A stretch of 64,000 nucleotides of DNA, from contig VGCI01000005.1 of NCBI GenBank assembly GCA_016870095.1, positions 84,816 through 148,815 of the forward strand, read 5' to 3'. This DNA comes from Alphaproteobacteria bacterium. GTDB taxonomy: Bacteria > Pseudomonadota > Alphaproteobacteria > Paracaedibacterales > VGCI01. Each line of letters begins with the position of its first letter. Within the stretch, counting starts at the first letter, position 1. The position numbers and the translations under genes were made by a program. Below, in pieces: positions 9,043 to 19,591 of this stretch. The notes beneath the pieces were generated by a model. It had not been told where the DNA came from, did not search any database, and saw nothing but the letters and a program-made list of their open reading frames with translations.

Positions 9043-9450
9043 TTAGTGAACGGTTCTTTGCGCCTCGGGCGAGTCGAGAGAAAAGAGAGGAATAACAACC
9101 TCAATTGTTTCACCCCTTGGGCTTTGCATTTCATAACACCCCCCCATGACACCGGAGGGAAGGGTTAAACTAACACTGCTGGTGTATTCAAATGTCTCTC
9201 CGGGATGGAGGACAGGCTGTTCCCCTACCACACCAGTCCCTTGAACTTCTTGAATTTTCCCGTGGGCATCCGTTATTTTCCAGTATCGAGACAAAAGTTG
9301 AAATGTTTCACAACCCTTGTTTTCAATGCAAATATGATAAGCCCAAACAAAAAGATTATTTGGTGGATTCGATTGATTTTGAAGATATACGGGTAAGACC
9401 GATACTCGAATGGTGTTGGTTGTTTGGGTAAAAGTAGAGTCTGACGTCAT
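9043..9450 (-). CDS. apaG: ApaG-domain protein
   Basis: A small beta-sandwich protein. Family motifs NLFVWAYHICIENKG, LLSRYWKITDAHG, VQGTGVVGEQPVLHPGE and GVMGGCYEM are all present in order. The role is debated (linked to Co/Mg homeostasis in enterics). The ATG at 9450 is chosen because it has AGGA nine bases upstream and fits family length; an in-frame GTG at 9483 has no visible ribosome binding site. Confidence 0.88.
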   Translation of the reverse strand: MTSDSTFTQTTNTIRVSVLPVYLQNQSNPPNNLFVWAYHICIENKGCETFQLLSRYWKITDAHGKIQEVQGTGVVGEQPVLHPGETFEYTSSVSLTLPSGVMGGCYEMQSPRGETIEVVIPLFSLDSPEAQRTVH

Positions 9451-9703
9451 GGTCGGCATTCCTATATTCAGAGGGGATTTCACTCTTTTTATTATATGAT
9501 AGTTATCCTGATTAAGGGGTTAAGGCTAGTGAAATATCCGCTTAAAATTTATATTTTATCCACAAGGCAAAATGCTCAGACGCTTAAAATTGAAGATATA
9601 GCAGATCAACACTCATTTTTTTATACGGAATTTTCTCAACAGTTGCTATAGTGCATCTTGAGCTTAAAATAAATTTCTTGAAAAGAATTAAGGGGCAAAT
9701 TGA

Positions 9704-10396
9704 ATGGCTGAGAAGTTTGATGAGTTTTTAGAAGAAGTTGAGAAGGATATTCGTCAAGAAAAGTTTCTTAAATTATGGAAGCAATATGGTAAGCAAGTTG
9801 TTGGGGTTTTTGGCGCAATAATCATTTTTATTATTGGGTATAATTTGTGGGGTCAATACCAGCATAACAAACAAATTCAAATGGCAGAAAAGCTTATTAC
9901 AGCTCAAGAATTGATGGCGAAAGGGGAAAATGATAAAGCTCAAACCATCTTAACAAGTTTGTCTCAAAGCTCAAGTTCAACTTATGAATTTTTAGGGCTC
10001 TTTCAAAAAGCCGGTCTTTTTTTGCAGCAAAATTGCAAAGAAAAGTCAGCTGAGGCGATCGCTCTTTATAATCAACTATCAGCGAATACGAAAATAGAAC
10101 CTTTGTGGAGAGATTTAGCTAAGCTTTTAGCTATTATGGCTAGCATGGATATATCGGGTGTAAAAATTGAAGAATTACTTACGCAGCTTGAGCCCCTTAC
10201 AAATGAGAAAAACCCTTGGCGCTTTATTGCGAAAGAAATGCAAGGCGTACTGTTGTATCGCAAAGGCGACTCTGCAAAAAGCATGGAGCGCTTTATCCGC
10301 CTGGTTCAGGATAGCCAAACTCCGGCCGGAATTTCTATGCGAGCTCGATTAATGATCCAAATTGTATCTTCGAGCACACCTGAGACAAATAGCTAA
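9704..10396 (+). CDS. YfgM-like membrane-anchored TPR protein
   Basis: 230 residues: a short cytoplasmic N-terminus (MAEKFDEFLEEVEKDIRQE), one transmembrane helix around residues 30-48 (VVGVFGAIIIFIIGYNLW), then an alpha-helical periplasmic TPR-like region. Position immediately before bamB and der matches the E. coli yfgM-bamB-der order, which supports the YfgM/translocon-chaperone assignment known from that family. It lies 23 bases upstream of bamB on the same strand. Confidence 0.78.
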   Translation: MAEKFDEFLEEVEKDIRQEKFLKLWKQYGKQVVGVFGAIIIFIIGYNLWGQYQHNKQIQMAEKLITAQELMAKGENDKAQTILTSLSQSSSSTYEFLGLFQKAGLFLQQNCKEKSAEAIALYNQLSANTKIEPLWRDLAKLLAIMASMDISGVKIEELLTQLEPLTNEKNPWRFIAKEMQGVLLYRKGDSAKSMERFIRLVQDSQTPAGISMRARLMIQIVSSSTPETNS

Positions 10397-10419
10397 TTAA
10401 TTTTTGATGAGAGAAAATC

Positions 10420-11754
10420 ATGACAAGTAAATTAAAACTAAATTCAGCGCTGACTTTAGCAGCCAGTACTGCCATTTTCCTTAGTGGGTGTGACAGTTTT
10501 AAAGAAAAAGTTATTCTTTCTGGGAAAAGAGAAACAATTCTGGCCATTGATTCGTCACTACAATCTGACCCTGCCATTGCTCATTCTCCTGTTAACCTCC
10601 CGAGTCCTTCAAAAAATGAAGATTGGGCTCAAGCTGGCGGAAATCCTTCTCATGTTATGCCGAATGTGGTCTTAGCAAAAACGTTAAATAAAACATGGTC
10701 GACCTCTATTGGCTCTGGAGTCAGTGATGATCATCGAATGACTTCTGGACCCGTTATTGGCGGAGGTCGAATATTTGTAAGCGATGCCGTAGGACTTATT
10801 AGTGCTATTGATGTAAAAAGTGGTGCCATTGTGTGGTCAGTAGATCCTTTGCCTGAAGGACATGGTTCTGAGGCGATGGGTGGAGGCGTCTCTTTTCATA
10901 ATGGTACTTTGTACTGTACAACCTCTCACGGAGAGTTGTTGGCCTTAAATGCTCAAGATGGCAAAATATTGTGGCGCAAATCTTTGGGCGCTCCTTCACG
11001 CGTGGCTCCAACAATTAAAGGGGACATTGTGTATGCATTAACAATTAACAATGAAACACATGCCATCACGACCTCGACGGGAAATGAGTTATGGAGTCAC
11101 GCGGGCATATCTGAAGCCGCGGGTATCTTGGGCGGTGCAAGTCCAGCTGCAGAAGGCAATACAGTTATTGCAGCCTATTCTTCGGGAGAAGTTTTTGCTT
11201 TTCAAGCCACGAACGGTCAGCCACTTTGGGGAGATTTGTTAAATCCCGCGTTACGCATTGATTCTGTAGCCAGCATCGCACACATTCGTGCTCGACCAGC
11301 TATATCCGGGGGAGTTGTGTATGTTATTAGTCACGGGGGCCAAATGGTTGCTCAAGATCTCAAAACAGGAAGTCGTCTTTGGCAAAGAGAAATTGGGGCC
11401 ATACGTAGTCCTGCAGTCATAGGAGATTCTATATTTATTATGACTAATGATACGGATTTAGTTTGTGTTAAAAAGCGAACGGGCCAGATACACTGGGCGG
11501 TACCTCTTCCTAAGTTAGATGACAATAAAAAGCCTATCTTATGGGCAGGACCAATTGTTGCCGATGACTCTTTAATTTTAACAAGTTCTAATGGAAAACT
11601 TTTATTTGCCTCACCGCAAAATGGAAAAACCTTAAAGACTTTAGAAATTGGGGATAGCTCAAGTCTTTCTCCAATTGTTGCTGGGGGCGCACTTTATGTG
11701 TTAACGGACAATGCTCAATTAATTAAATTTTCTAGTGAAGAACAGAAATCGTAA
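10420..11754 (+). CDS. bamB: outer-membrane assembly lipoprotein BamB (PQQ-like beta-propeller)
   Basis: 444 residues. It has a lipoprotein signal with lipobox LSGC (Cys24). Repeated beta-propeller blades follow, with the typical G..LWR/G..LW pattern (SGAIVWSVD, DGKILWRKS, TGNELWSH, NGQPLWGD, TGSRLWQRE, TGQIHWAV). BamB is a periplasm-facing lipoprotein of the BAM complex that inserts outer-membrane beta-barrels. The operon context (yfgM upstream, der six bases downstream) agrees. Confidence 0.9.
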   Translation: MTSKLKLNSALTLAASTAIFLSGCDSFKEKVILSGKRETILAIDSSLQSDPAIAHSPVNLPSPSKNEDWAQAGGNPSHVMPNVVLAKTLNKTWSTSIGSGVSDDHRMTSGPVIGGGRIFVSDAVGLISAIDVKSGAIVWSVDPLPEGHGSEAMGGGVSFHNGTLYCTTSHGELLALNAQDGKILWRKSLGAPSRVAPTIKGDIVYALTINNETHAITTSTGNELWSHAGISEAAGILGGASPAAEGNTVIAAYSSGEVFAFQATNGQPLWGDLLNPALRIDSVASIAHIRARPAISGGVVYVISHGGQMVAQDLKTGSRLWQREIGAIRSPAVIGDSIFIMTNDTDLVCVKKRTGQIHWAVPLPKLDDNKKPILWAGPIVADDSLILTSSNGKLLFASPQNGKTLKTLEIGDSSSLSPIVAGGALYVLTDNAQLIKFSSEEQKS

Positions 11755-11760
11755 GAGATA

Positions 11761-13137
11761 ATGCCTCAAAGCCCCAAAATATCCCAAATTGGGCACTCTT
11801 ATACAGTGGCAATTATTGGACGTCCGAACGTTGGAAAATCAACCTTATTTAACAGATTGGTTGGTAAGCGACTGGCCTTGGTCCATGATCAACCCGGAAT
11901 GACTCGTGACCGACGTGAAGGGGAAGGACATCTATTTGATTTAAGCTTTACGATCATTGATACAGCTGGTCTTGAAGATCCAGATACTTCTCTTTTAACA
12001 AAATCAATGATGGAGCAAACTCTTGCAGCTATTGAAGAAGCAGACTTAATTCTATTTGTTGTTGATGGTCGAGAGGGATGTACGCCTTACGATCAAGATT
12101 TGGCAAAACTTTTGCGTCGGCAGAAGAATCCAATTTTGGTTTTAGCCAATAAATGTGAAGGGCGACATGGTCATTTAGGATTGTCTGATGCCCATTCCCT
12201 GGGTCTTGGAGATGTTATAGCTATCTCTGCGGAACATGGAGAAGGCTTAACTGAGCTTTATGATGCAATGTCTGCTTACATTCCAGCGGATGAAGAGCAA
12301 GAAGACAGTGAAACTTCTCAAAAGCCACTTGGACTTGCTATTGTTGGCCGCCCCAATGTGGGGAAATCCACACTTATTAACCAGTTAATTGGTAAAGAGC
12401 GACTTCTTACAGGAGATATGCCGGGGGTGACGCGAGATGCTATAGCCCTTGATTGGGAGTACGAAGGACAACATATTCGTCTAACAGATACGGCCGGTAT
12501 GCGTAAAAGTGGCCGAGTTACAGCTTCTGCTGAGCATTTGGCCGTCATGGATACACAACGCACAATTCAGTATGCAGAAGTTGTGATTGTAGTTATTGAT
12601 GCGACCACTCCCCTTGAACGTCAAGATTTAAGTATTGCAAGCGACGTGGCTGAGGAAGGCCGTGCACTTATATTGGCACTAAACAAGTGGGACTTGGTAA
12701 AAGATAAAGACAAGCAAATGAAGGAAGTTCAAAGGATATTAGATATCCAATTAACTCAAGTGCGTGGCATCCCTTGTATTCCTATTTCTGCTATTCACGG
12801 CAAAAACCTCGCACAACTTATGAAAGCCGTTTTTCAAGTTTATAAGGCTTGGAACCAGCGATTGCCAACCGCAAAACTCAATCAATGGTTACAACATGTC
12901 GTTGATAAACATCCGGCACCTGCCGTATCTGGTCGTCGAATTCGCCTTAAATACATGACGCAAATTAAAACGCGTCCTCCAACTTTTGCCTTATTTGCAA
13001 GTCAAGCTGGTGAACTTCCAACATCCTATACTCGCTATTTAATTAATCAGATGCGCCAAGATTTCGATTTACCTGGCGTTCCCATTCGAATTTATATGCG
13101 AAGTGCCAAGAACCCATTTGCTGACAAAAAGGAATAA
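11761..13137 (+). CDS. der: ribosome biogenesis GTPase Der (EngA)
   Basis: 458 residues with two tandem G domains, the Der hallmark. Each has its own P-loop GRPNVGKST, DTAG switch and NKxD (NKCE, NKWD). A C-terminal KH-like domain (PAVSGRRIRLKYMTQ) follows. It acts in 50S subunit maturation. Last gene of the yfgM-bamB-der operon; it converges with ispG thirty bases downstream. Confidence 0.96.
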   Translation: MPQSPKISQIGHSYTVAIIGRPNVGKSTLFNRLVGKRLALVHDQPGMTRDRREGEGHLFDLSFTIIDTAGLEDPDTSLLTKSMMEQTLAAIEEADLILFVVDGREGCTPYDQDLAKLLRRQKNPILVLANKCEGRHGHLGLSDAHSLGLGDVIAISAEHGEGLTELYDAMSAYIPADEEQEDSETSQKPLGLAIVGRPNVGKSTLINQLIGKERLLTGDMPGVTRDAIALDWEYEGQHIRLTDTAGMRKSGRVTASAEHLAVMDTQRTIQYAEVVIVVIDATTPLERQDLSIASDVAEEGRALILALNKWDLVKDKDKQMKEVQRILDIQLTQVRGIPCIPISAIHGKNLAQLMKAVFQVYKAWNQRLPTAKLNQWLQHVVDKHPAPAVSGRRIRLKYMTQIKTRPPTFALFASQAGELPTSYTRYLINQMRQDFDLPGVPIRIYMRSAKNPFADKKE

Positions 13138-13167
13138 CATCTCCGGTGAACCTGTTAAGAAGAAGCC

Positions 13168-14400
13168 CTATGCAGCTTTTTTGAATCGTCGTTTGATGTA
13201 ATCTTGCAGAAGAATTTGAAATTCTTCTGCAATATGTTCTCCCCGTAAGGTATGAGTTTTTTCCCCATCCATAAATACAGGAGCAACAGGTGACTCACCT
13301 GTACCAGGTAAACTAATACCAATGTCTGCGTGCTTACTTTCTCCGGGACCATTAACAATGCATCCCATGACAGCAAGGTTTAAATTTTCTACACCTGGAT
13401 ATTCCTTTTTCCAAACAGGCATTTGGGCACGAACATAATCTTGAATGGTTTTGGCTAATGTTTGAAAGTAGGTGCTGGTTGTGCGTCCACATCCCGGACA
13501 CGCAGAAACTAACGGAGAGAAAGAGCGAAGACCCATCGTTTGTAAAATTTCTTGGCAGACGATAACTTCTCGTTCCCTTGCTTCTCCTGGTGTTGGAGTT
13601 AGTGATGCCCGAATAGTATCCCCAATACCTTCTTGAAGAAGAATTGCCACGGCAGCCGTCGTGGCTACGATACTTTTTGATCCCAATCCAGCTTCCGTTA
13701 AACCCAAATGCAGTGAATAATTAGATTTATGAGCCAATTCACGGTAAACTGAAATTAAATCCTGAACACGACTAACCTTTGCCGATAAAATAATTTGGTC
13801 GGGTCGCATGCCAATTTCTTCTGCTAACTTTGCACTATTTAATGTAGAGCTTATCAATGCTTCCCGCAAAATTTCATCTCCACTACGTGGATTCGAAGAT
13901 TTTCCATTTGTATCCATTAGATTTTGGGCCAAATCTTGATCAAGACTGCCCCAATTTACGCCAATACGGATAGGTTTATTAAATGTAAGGGCGGTTTCAA
14001 CCATCATTTCAAATTGCTTATCGCGTTTTTCACCAAAGCCTACGTTTCCCGGATTAATACGATACTTCGCAAGGGTTTTAGCGCAGTCTGGAAAGTCCTT
14101 TAAGAGACGGTGACCATTAAAATGAAAGCAGCCAACCAAAGGAACATTAAGACCCGATTTTTCAACAAGTTCACCAATTCTGGCGACAGCTTGTGCTGAT
14201 TCAGGACGATCTACAGTAATACGTACAATCTCGGATCCAGCTTTAGCGAGGCTAATAACTTGTTCGGCTGTCGCATCTGCATCGGCTGTATCTGTATTTG
14301 TCATAGATTGCACAAGAATTGGTGCATTCCCCCCAATTAAATAAGGACCCACTTGAACAGCATGGGTTTTGTGACGTTTAATTTCTGAGAGTTGAACCAT
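13168..14400 (-). CDS. ispG: 4-hydroxy-3-methylbut-2-enyl-diphosphate synthase
   Basis: 410 residues, the [4Fe-4S] enzyme of the MEP isoprenoid pathway. The N-terminal [32 protein letters not shown] and the C-terminal Cys cluster (SACPGCGRT and [15 protein letters not shown]) are complete. It starts sixteen bases after the amino-acid ABC ATPase stop, so it is probably read from the same message as that importer. Confidence 0.95.
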   Translation of the reverse strand: MVQLSEIKRHKTHAVQVGPYLIGGNAPILVQSMTNTDTADADATAEQVISLAKAGSEIVRITVDRPESAQAVARIGELVEKSGLNVPLVGCFHFNGHRLLKDFPDCAKTLAKYRINPGNVGFGEKRDKQFEMMVETALTFNKPIRIGVNWGSLDQDLAQNLMDTNGKSSNPRSGDEILREALISSTLNSAKLAEEIGMRPDQIILSAKVSRVQDLISVYRELAHKSNYSLHLGLTEAGLGSKSIVATTAAVAILLQEGIGDTIRASLTPTPGEAREREVIVCQEILQTMGLRSFSPLVSACPGCGRTTSTYFQTLAKTIQDYVRAQMPVWKKEYPGVENLNLAVMGCIVNGPGESKHADIGISLPGTGESPVAPVFMDGEKTHTLRGEHIAEEFQILLQDYIKRRFKKAA

Positions 14401-14416
14401 GAGGATAGGGACCTTT

Positions 14417-15127
14417 CTATGACACGGTTAAGTTCTTTAAAAATTGTTGAGCTCGTGCGGCTTTAGGTTTTTGAAAGAATTTAGCCTTAAGTGTATTTTC
14501 TACCAGGTTTCCCTGATCAAGAAATAAAATCTGATCTGCGGCCAGTTTTGCAACACGCAGTTCATGTGTGGCCATAATAATCAAGCGATTTGAAGATTTC
14601 AAGCTTTGGATTAGATGAGCAACATCCGAAACCATTTCTGGATCCAGAGCAGAAGTTGGTTCATCAAATAAAAGAATGGGGGGATTAACTATGAGGGCAC
14701 GGGCAATTGCAATTCTTTGCTTTTGTCCCCCGGATAATTGATTGGGAAATTGAGCCGCTTTATCTGCAAGGCCAAATTTTTCGAGTAGTCTCATCGCTTG
14801 CTTGGTTGCTTCTTCTTTTGTTTGATGCTTCAAAGCAATAGGCGCATGAATCAAATTTTGTAAAATCGTCATGTGGGGAAACAAGTGAAAGCCCTGAAAA
14901 ACCATGCCAATTCCATAAGCAGGTAAATTTTTTAATGGTTGCCCTTTAAAGGTAAGGATACCTTTATCTGGAATATCAAGGCGACTCATGCAACGCAATA
15001 ACGTTGACTTTCCGCTTCCCGATGGGCCCAAGAGAGCGGCTATTGATCCCATAGGAATTTTAAAGGAAATATCGTTGAGAACGAGGTGGTGATTAAAAGA
15101 TTTAGAAAGATTAAGAGCATTAAGCAT
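14417..15127 (-). CDS. polar amino-acid ABC transporter ATP-binding protein
   Basis: 236 residues. Walker [11 protein letters not shown]-loop [13 protein letters not shown], signature [15 protein letters not shown], Walker [15 protein letters not shown] and the H-loop His are all present. The sequence resembles GlnQ/HisP. It overlaps the permease gene by eight bases. It energises uptake of polar amino acids through the adjacent permease and binding protein. Confidence 0.92.
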   Translation of the reverse strand: MLNALNLSKSFNHHLVLNDISFKIPMGSIAALLGPSGSGKSTLLRCMSRLDIPDKGILTFKGQPLKNLPAYGIGMVFQGFHLFPHMTILQNLIHAPIALKHQTKEEATKQAMRLLEKFGLADKAAQFPNQLSGGQKQRIAIARALIVNPPILLFDEPTSALDPEMVSDVAHLIQSLKSSNRLIIMATHELRVAKLAADQILFLDQGNLVENTLKAKFFQKPKAARAQQFLKNLTVS

Positions 15128-15776
15128 GGCGCATATTCCGCTCTAAAGCTTTGGCAAAAAGGCTGACCACCATAACCAAGATATAATATGCAACAGCTGC
15201 AATCAAAAGAGGTTCAAAGAAAAGGTATTTTTCTGAAGCAACAATTTGTGAACGTCGCAATAAGTCTGCTTCACCAATTGTGGAAACAAGAGCTGATTCC
15301 TTTAACAAATCAACAATTTCATTGACCAAAGCCGGTAAAATATTTCTCAAAGCTTGGGGCAATATTATTGTGCATAATGTGGTGCGGTAAGATAGGCCTA
15401 GTACATGAGCAGCTTCCCATTGTCCTTTATCGATGGCTTGAATGCCTGCACGTATAATTTCTGAACTATAAGCCGCTGAATTAAGTGAGAATGTAAGAAC
15501 GCCTGCTTCAAAAGCAGAAAGATTATAGCCTATAAGGGGGGGAAGGCCGAAATAAATAATAAAGAGTTGAACGAGCAGGGGGGTTCCTCGAAAAACAGAT
15601 GTATAAATTTCTGCTATCCATCTTGGTGCTTTTAGGTGTGAGATCTTAGCAACAGCAAGTAAAATACCCAAAGGTAAACCGCACAAAAGGGAGGCAAGGG
15701 TAAATTTGATTGTGACCCCCACCCCCTCCAATATGAAGGGGAGAGAGGGCCATATAGCTTCAAAATGAAACGTCAT
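15120..15776 (-). CDS. polar amino-acid ABC transporter permease
   Basis: 218 residues with about five membrane helices. The EAA coupling loop is readable as EAAHVLGLSYRTTLCTIILPQALR and the N-terminal region GVGVTIKFTLASLLCGLPLG is typical of the His/Glu/Gln/Arg permease family. It overlaps both neighbours (seventeen bases with the binding-protein gene, eight with the ATPase gene), consistent with a compact operon. Confidence 0.92.
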   Translation of the reverse strand: MTFHFEAIWPSLPFILEGVGVTIKFTLASLLCGLPLGILLAVAKISHLKAPRWIAEIYTSVFRGTPLLVQLFIIYFGLPPLIGYNLSAFEAGVLTFSLNSAAYSSEIIRAGIQAIDKGQWEAAHVLGLSYRTTLCTIILPQALRNILPALVNEIVDLLKESALVSTIGEADLLRRSQIVASEKYLFFEPLLIAAVAYYILVMVVSLFAKALERNMRHA

Positions 15777-16518
15777 GAGGGAGCCAATGTTCCTTAAGCT
15801 TCTTTAAGGAACCGTCAGCTTCCATTTCCGCCAAGATTTTGTCCACTTGGACTCGTAATGGGGATTCTTTTGGAAATGCAACAGCAGAACCACTAACTTC
15901 TCCAGGAAGAGTAATCAATTTAATGTTAGGTCGAGAAGATTTGATGGCTTCTGCTTCTGAAATGCCGAGTATTAAACAAGCCACATTTCCATTTTCCATC
16001 TCCTGAAGAAGATCTGGGACTTTGCTTAAGGATTTCACACGGACTTCCACATCTTGTGGCAAGGTATCCTTTGCGTAAGTTTCATGGACTGAACCGCTTT
16101 GTACACCAACCAATTCGCCCGCTAAATCTGTGGCAGATTCAATGGATGAGGTTCCTTTACATAATAGCACACGCTTGGATTTAATATATTCGTTTGAAAA
16201 ATCAATAGATTTTCGACGTTCATTCGTCGGCGTAATAGAAGAGATAGCTGCGTCTAATCTTCCCGTAGATAAAGAGCCTAAGATGGCATCAAAAGACATA
16301 TCCTTAAATGTAACTTCTTTATGAAGACGCTTCGCAATTTCATTCATTAAATCAATATCAAAGCCAACAATTTTTCCTTCTTTGAAATATTCGAAAGGTG
16401 CATAATCCGCAGATACACCAACTGTAAGCGTCTTGCCGCTACCATCCTTTTTGCTATCACAAGCAATAAATAGGAAAGATGCTGCCAATAAGATACCCAT
16501 TAATTTTGAAACTTTCAT
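15760..16518 (-). CDS. amino-acid ABC transporter substrate-binding lipoprotein
   Basis: Lipoprotein signal (MKVSKLMGILLAASFLFIAC, lipobox FIAC) followed by a family-3 solute-binding fold: TVGVSADYAPFEYF, GFDIDLMNEIAKRL, SFDAILGSLSTGRLDAAIS. Start chosen at ATG 16518, six bases after AAGGA; the longer in-frame start would put charged residues ahead of the signal. The Asp/Arg pattern suits polar amino acids, but ligand identity cannot be read from sequence. Confidence 0.9.
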   Translation of the reverse strand: MKVSKLMGILLAASFLFIACDSKKDGSGKTLTVGVSADYAPFEYFKEGKIVGFDIDLMNEIAKRLHKEVTFKDMSFDAILGSLSTGRLDAAISSITPTNERRKSIDFSNEYIKSKRVLLCKGTSSIESATDLAGELVGVQSGSVHETYAKDTLPQDVEVRVKSLSKVPDLLQEMENGNVACLILGISEAEAIKSSRPNIKLITLPGEVSGSAVAFPKESPLRVQVDKILAEMEADGSLKKLKEHWLPHDVSF

Positions 16519-16725
16519 TATCATTCCTTTAGGCTGAATTTTCTGAATCATAGTTTAAGTTTTATTGTTTTTATTGAAAAAGTTCAAGTAGGAAAGATTA
16601 ATCAGGGATCCTTAGCATAATTGTTATGGATATTTACGGCTATAACGTCTAACTTTTCTCTATATTGACAAAAGTATAATTTGTCGTGACAATTAAAATA
16701 TCAACCTAAGCAGGAGTTCATTTTC

Positions 16726-17187
16726 ATGATTAAAAAAACTACACTTTTAGCACTTTTAATTGGCTTGTCATTAAACCCAGCATATTCAGCAGCTAAGAAA
16801 ACCACGACAACTGATTCAGGTCTGCAGATTGTAGAAGTTAAGGAAGGCACGGGTAACTTGCCAAAAGCAGGTGACATAGTTCGTGTTCACTACACAGGAA
16901 CATTGCCAGATGGGACGAAATTCGACAGTTCTCGCGATCGTAATGAGCCATTTCAATTTACCTTAGGCGAAGGCCAAGTTATTAAAGGTTGGGATGAAGG
17001 GATTTCAACGATGAAAGTTGGTGGCCGTCGAAATCTTATTATTCCTCCTGAACTTGGTTACGGTACACGAGGAGCCGGAGCTACCATTCCTGCAAATGCA
17101 ACATTACATTTTGATGTTGAGCTAATTGGAATTCAAGGTAAAGATAAGAGTGCCTCCTCCAGTAAAGGACAATCCTCCCAATCTTAA
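16726..17187 (+). CDS. periplasmic FKBP-type peptidyl-prolyl isomerase
   Basis: 153 residues: a Sec signal ([22 protein letters not shown]) followed by one complete FKBP domain with [42 protein letters not shown] and TLHFDVELI. It catalyses prolyl cis-trans isomerisation of exported proteins. A short Ser/Lys/Gln tail ends the protein. A strong terminator follows. Confidence 0.9.
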   Translation: MIKKTTLLALLIGLSLNPAYSAAKKTTTTDSGLQIVEVKEGTGNLPKAGDIVRVHYTGTLPDGTKFDSSRDRNEPFQFTLGEGQVIKGWDEGISTMKVGGRRNLIIPPELGYGTRGAGATIPANATLHFDVELIGIQGKDKSASSSKGQSSQS

Positions 17188-17213
17188 TCAACAGGTTTAT
17201 CAAACTTAGAAGA

Positions 17214-17237
17214 GGCAGCTGTAAAGCTGCCTTTTTT
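17214..17237 (+). terminator. rho-independent terminator after the FKBP gene
   Basis: Perfect seven-base-pair stem GGCAGCT/AGCTGCC with loop GTAA, followed by six T residues. It sits between the convergent FKBP and parE genes. Confidence 0.85.
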
Positions 17238-17273
17238 ATAGTTGGGTAAAGTTTGGTTAAAAGGTTAATTTGA

Positions 17274-19253
17274 TTAAATATCTACATCTTGAATATGGGG
17301 CGCATTTTCTTGAATAAAGTTATATCGGGCTTCTGCATTCTTGCCCATAAGTCGGTCTACAAATTGCGCTATATCTTCATCATCTTGAATAAATACACGC
17401 AATAGCGTTCTTTTATCTCTATGCATGGTGGTTTCGCGCAATTGTATCGGTAACATTTCTCCCAAACCTTTAAATCTTCCGACATCTACATTCTTTGCGC
17501 CTTTAAAATGATTCTTCAGCAATTGGTCCTTTTCGGCCTCATCTTTTGCATAGACTGATTTTGATCCTTGGGTGAGACGAAAGAGAGGAGGTTGAGCAAG
17601 ATAAACATTTCCCGCGTCAATAATGGCGCGCATTTCTTGAAAGAAGAAAGTAAGGAGAAGAGAAGCAATATGTGCACCGTCAACGTCTGCGTCTGTCATA
17701 ATAATAACTTTGGCATACCTTAATTTAGTTGGATCACACAATTTTCCCATGCCACACCCCAGGGCAAGACCTAAATCTCTAATTTCTTGATTGGCATGCA
17801 GCTTTTCAATTGTGGCGTTTGCCACATTTAATATTTTTCCGCGTAAAGGCAGAACAGCTTGCGTTGCGCGGTCGCGGGCTTGCTTTGCGGAACCACCGGC
17901 TGAATCGCCTTCAACCAGAAAAATTTCACTATTTTCAGTAATGTTAGTTGTACAGTCCGCTAATTTGCCGGGGAGACGCAATTTTCGAGTCGCACTTGCT
18001 CTTGCCACTTCTTTGGCCTGACGACGCTTGAGACGATCTTCAGCACGACCAATGACGTGTTCCAGAAGTTCTGTTGCGGCTTGAGGATGAGCTCCTAGCC
18101 AGAGGTCAAAATGGTCTTTAACAGTATTTTCAACAAGTCTTGTCGCTTCAACGCTTGCTAATTTCTCTTTTGTTTGACCCTGGAACTGGGGCTGATTAAT
18201 AAAACACGATAGAATGACGTAAGCACCTCCACTGACATCTTCAGCGGTCAACTGATTGGCACGCCGATTGCCAATCCGTTCCCCATAATCCTTTAATGCC
18301 TTAGTTAAAGCCTGACGAAATCCATTTTCATGTGTACCCCCTTGGGGTGTTGGGATCGTATTACAAAAAGATGAAATCCAACCTGTTTCATCGCTCGTGA
18401 AATCATCGACTGGCCAGGCAACCGCCCATTCCACACGCCCTTGCTTGCTGGGAAAAACGGCTTCTCCTGCGAAAGGATCTTCTGTGACGCTTGCACGCTC
18501 ATCTAGCTGGTCTTTTAAATAATCAACCAATCCTGCCGGGTAATGCAATGTTGCGGTTTGGGGGATCTTGTCATTTTCTTTTAAAAGAGAAGGATCACAA
18601 ACCCAATTTATTTCAACACCTTTAAAAAGATAAGCTTTGGCACGAGCCATTTGGAATAAAGCGGCAGGCCGGAAGTGTAGATTGTGACCAAAGATCTCCG
18701 GATCAGGGTGAAATCGTAAAGTGGTTCCTCGGCGGCTTGTGGCTCCTTCTTGTAGTTCCAGAGGCGTTGTAGGTTTGCCTTTTGAATAGGTTTGACGCCA
18801 AAGATTTCGCGAACGAGCAACTTCAATCTCCAGATAGTCTGACAAGGCATTAACAACAGAGACACCAACTCCATGGAGTCCTCCTGATGTTGAATATACT
18901 GCGTTGTTGAATTTTCCTCCTGAGTGAAGGGTTGTCAAAATCACTTCCAGAGCCGACAACTCGGGAAATTTGGGGTGTGGATCTGTGGGGATGCCGCGGC
19001 CATTATCTTTAATGCAAACAATATCTCCCGCTTCAAGACGAATTTCAATACGATTCGCATGACCAGAAACGGCTTCATCCATGGCATTATCGAGAACTTC
19101 GGCCACAAGGTGATGTAAGGCTTTCTCATCGGTTCCCCCAATATACATACCCGGCCGCTTGCGGACAGGTTCCAAGCCTTCAAGAACTTCGATATCCTTG
19201 GCGGAATATTCCGTGTTGGTGAGTGCACTGGATTGACGAAAAAGGTCAGACAT
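17274..19253 (-). CDS. parE: DNA topoisomerase IV subunit B
   Basis: 659 residues. A GHKL ATPase domain (EVLDNAMDEAVSG, IKDNGRGIPTDPHP, TSGGLHGVGVSVVNALS) is followed by a transducer (QTKEKL). The TOPRIM domain has EIFLVEGDSAGGSAKQARDR and IIMTDADVDGAHI, and the C-terminal GRFKGLGEM is intact. The short length and TDEKALHH segment fit ParE rather than GyrB. It decatenates chromosomes with ParC, which is not in this window. Confidence 0.92.
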   Translation of the reverse strand: MSDLFRQSSALTNTEYSAKDIEVLEGLEPVRKRPGMYIGGTDEKALHHLVAEVLDNAMDEAVSGHANRIEIRLEAGDIVCIKDNGRGIPTDPHPKFPELSALEVILTTLHSGGKFNNAVYSTSGGLHGVGVSVVNALSDYLEIEVARSRNLWRQTYSKGKPTTPLELQEGATSRRGTTLRFHPDPEIFGHNLHFRPAALFQMARAKAYLFKGVEINWVCDPSLLKENDKIPQTATLHYPAGLVDYLKDQLDERASVTEDPFAGEAVFPSKQGRVEWAVAWPVDDFTSDETGWISSFCNTIPTPQGGTHENGFRQALTKALKDYGERIGNRRANQLTAEDVSGGAYVILSCFINQPQFQGQTKEKLASVEATRLVENTVKDHFDLWLGAHPQAATELLEHVIGRAEDRLKRRQAKEVARASATRKLRLPGKLADCTTNITENSEIFLVEGDSAGGSAKQARDRATQAVLPLRGKILNVANATIEKLHANQEIRDLGLALGCGMGKLCDPTKLRYAKVIIMTDADVDGAHIASLLLTFFFQEMRAIIDAGNVYLAQPPLFRLTQGSKSVYAKDEAEKDQLLKNHFKGAKNVDVGRFKGLGEMLPIQLRETTMHRDKRTLLRVFIQDDEDIAQFVDRLMGKNAEARYNFIQENAPHIQDVDI

Positions 19254-19591
19254 AAAAGGAACCTATATTATTGAGCCTAAAATTTACTCCCATGACTGGG
19301 CGAGCAACAATTAATTTAATTATTAACCAATTTATATTTTTTTCAAGTCTAGGGTTTTGGTTTGAAACGCTCTGCTTGTGTTTCCGATCAAGGTTTAAAA
19401 TGTTAAAAAAAATCTGAGTAACATGTCGGCTGATAGGGCAAGGTCATAGGTAAGGAGTTAACAATAGTGTTCAAAATTTGCATAATCAGAAAATTGTGAA
19501 ATTTACGTCACCTTTCATAGACTTGATTTGCCATTACAATCGAGGGATAAATGAACCTCTCCCAAGGGAGAGGTTCAAGTAGCTTTTTCTT
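19254..19591. other. intergenic region between rplT and parE
   Basis: 338 AT-rich bases with no convincing reading frame. The part nearest rplT contains the hairpin at 19553-19576 listed separately; the part nearest parE should contain the parE promoter, but no clear -35/-10 pair stands out. Confidence 0.6.
19553..19576 (-). terminator. hairpin downstream of rpmI-rplT
   Basis: Perfect ten-base-pair stem GAACCTCTCC/GGAGAGGTTC with a four-base loop, 16 bases after the rplT stop. The T tail on the minus strand is weak (ATTTAT), so termination is probable but not certain. Confidence 0.55.
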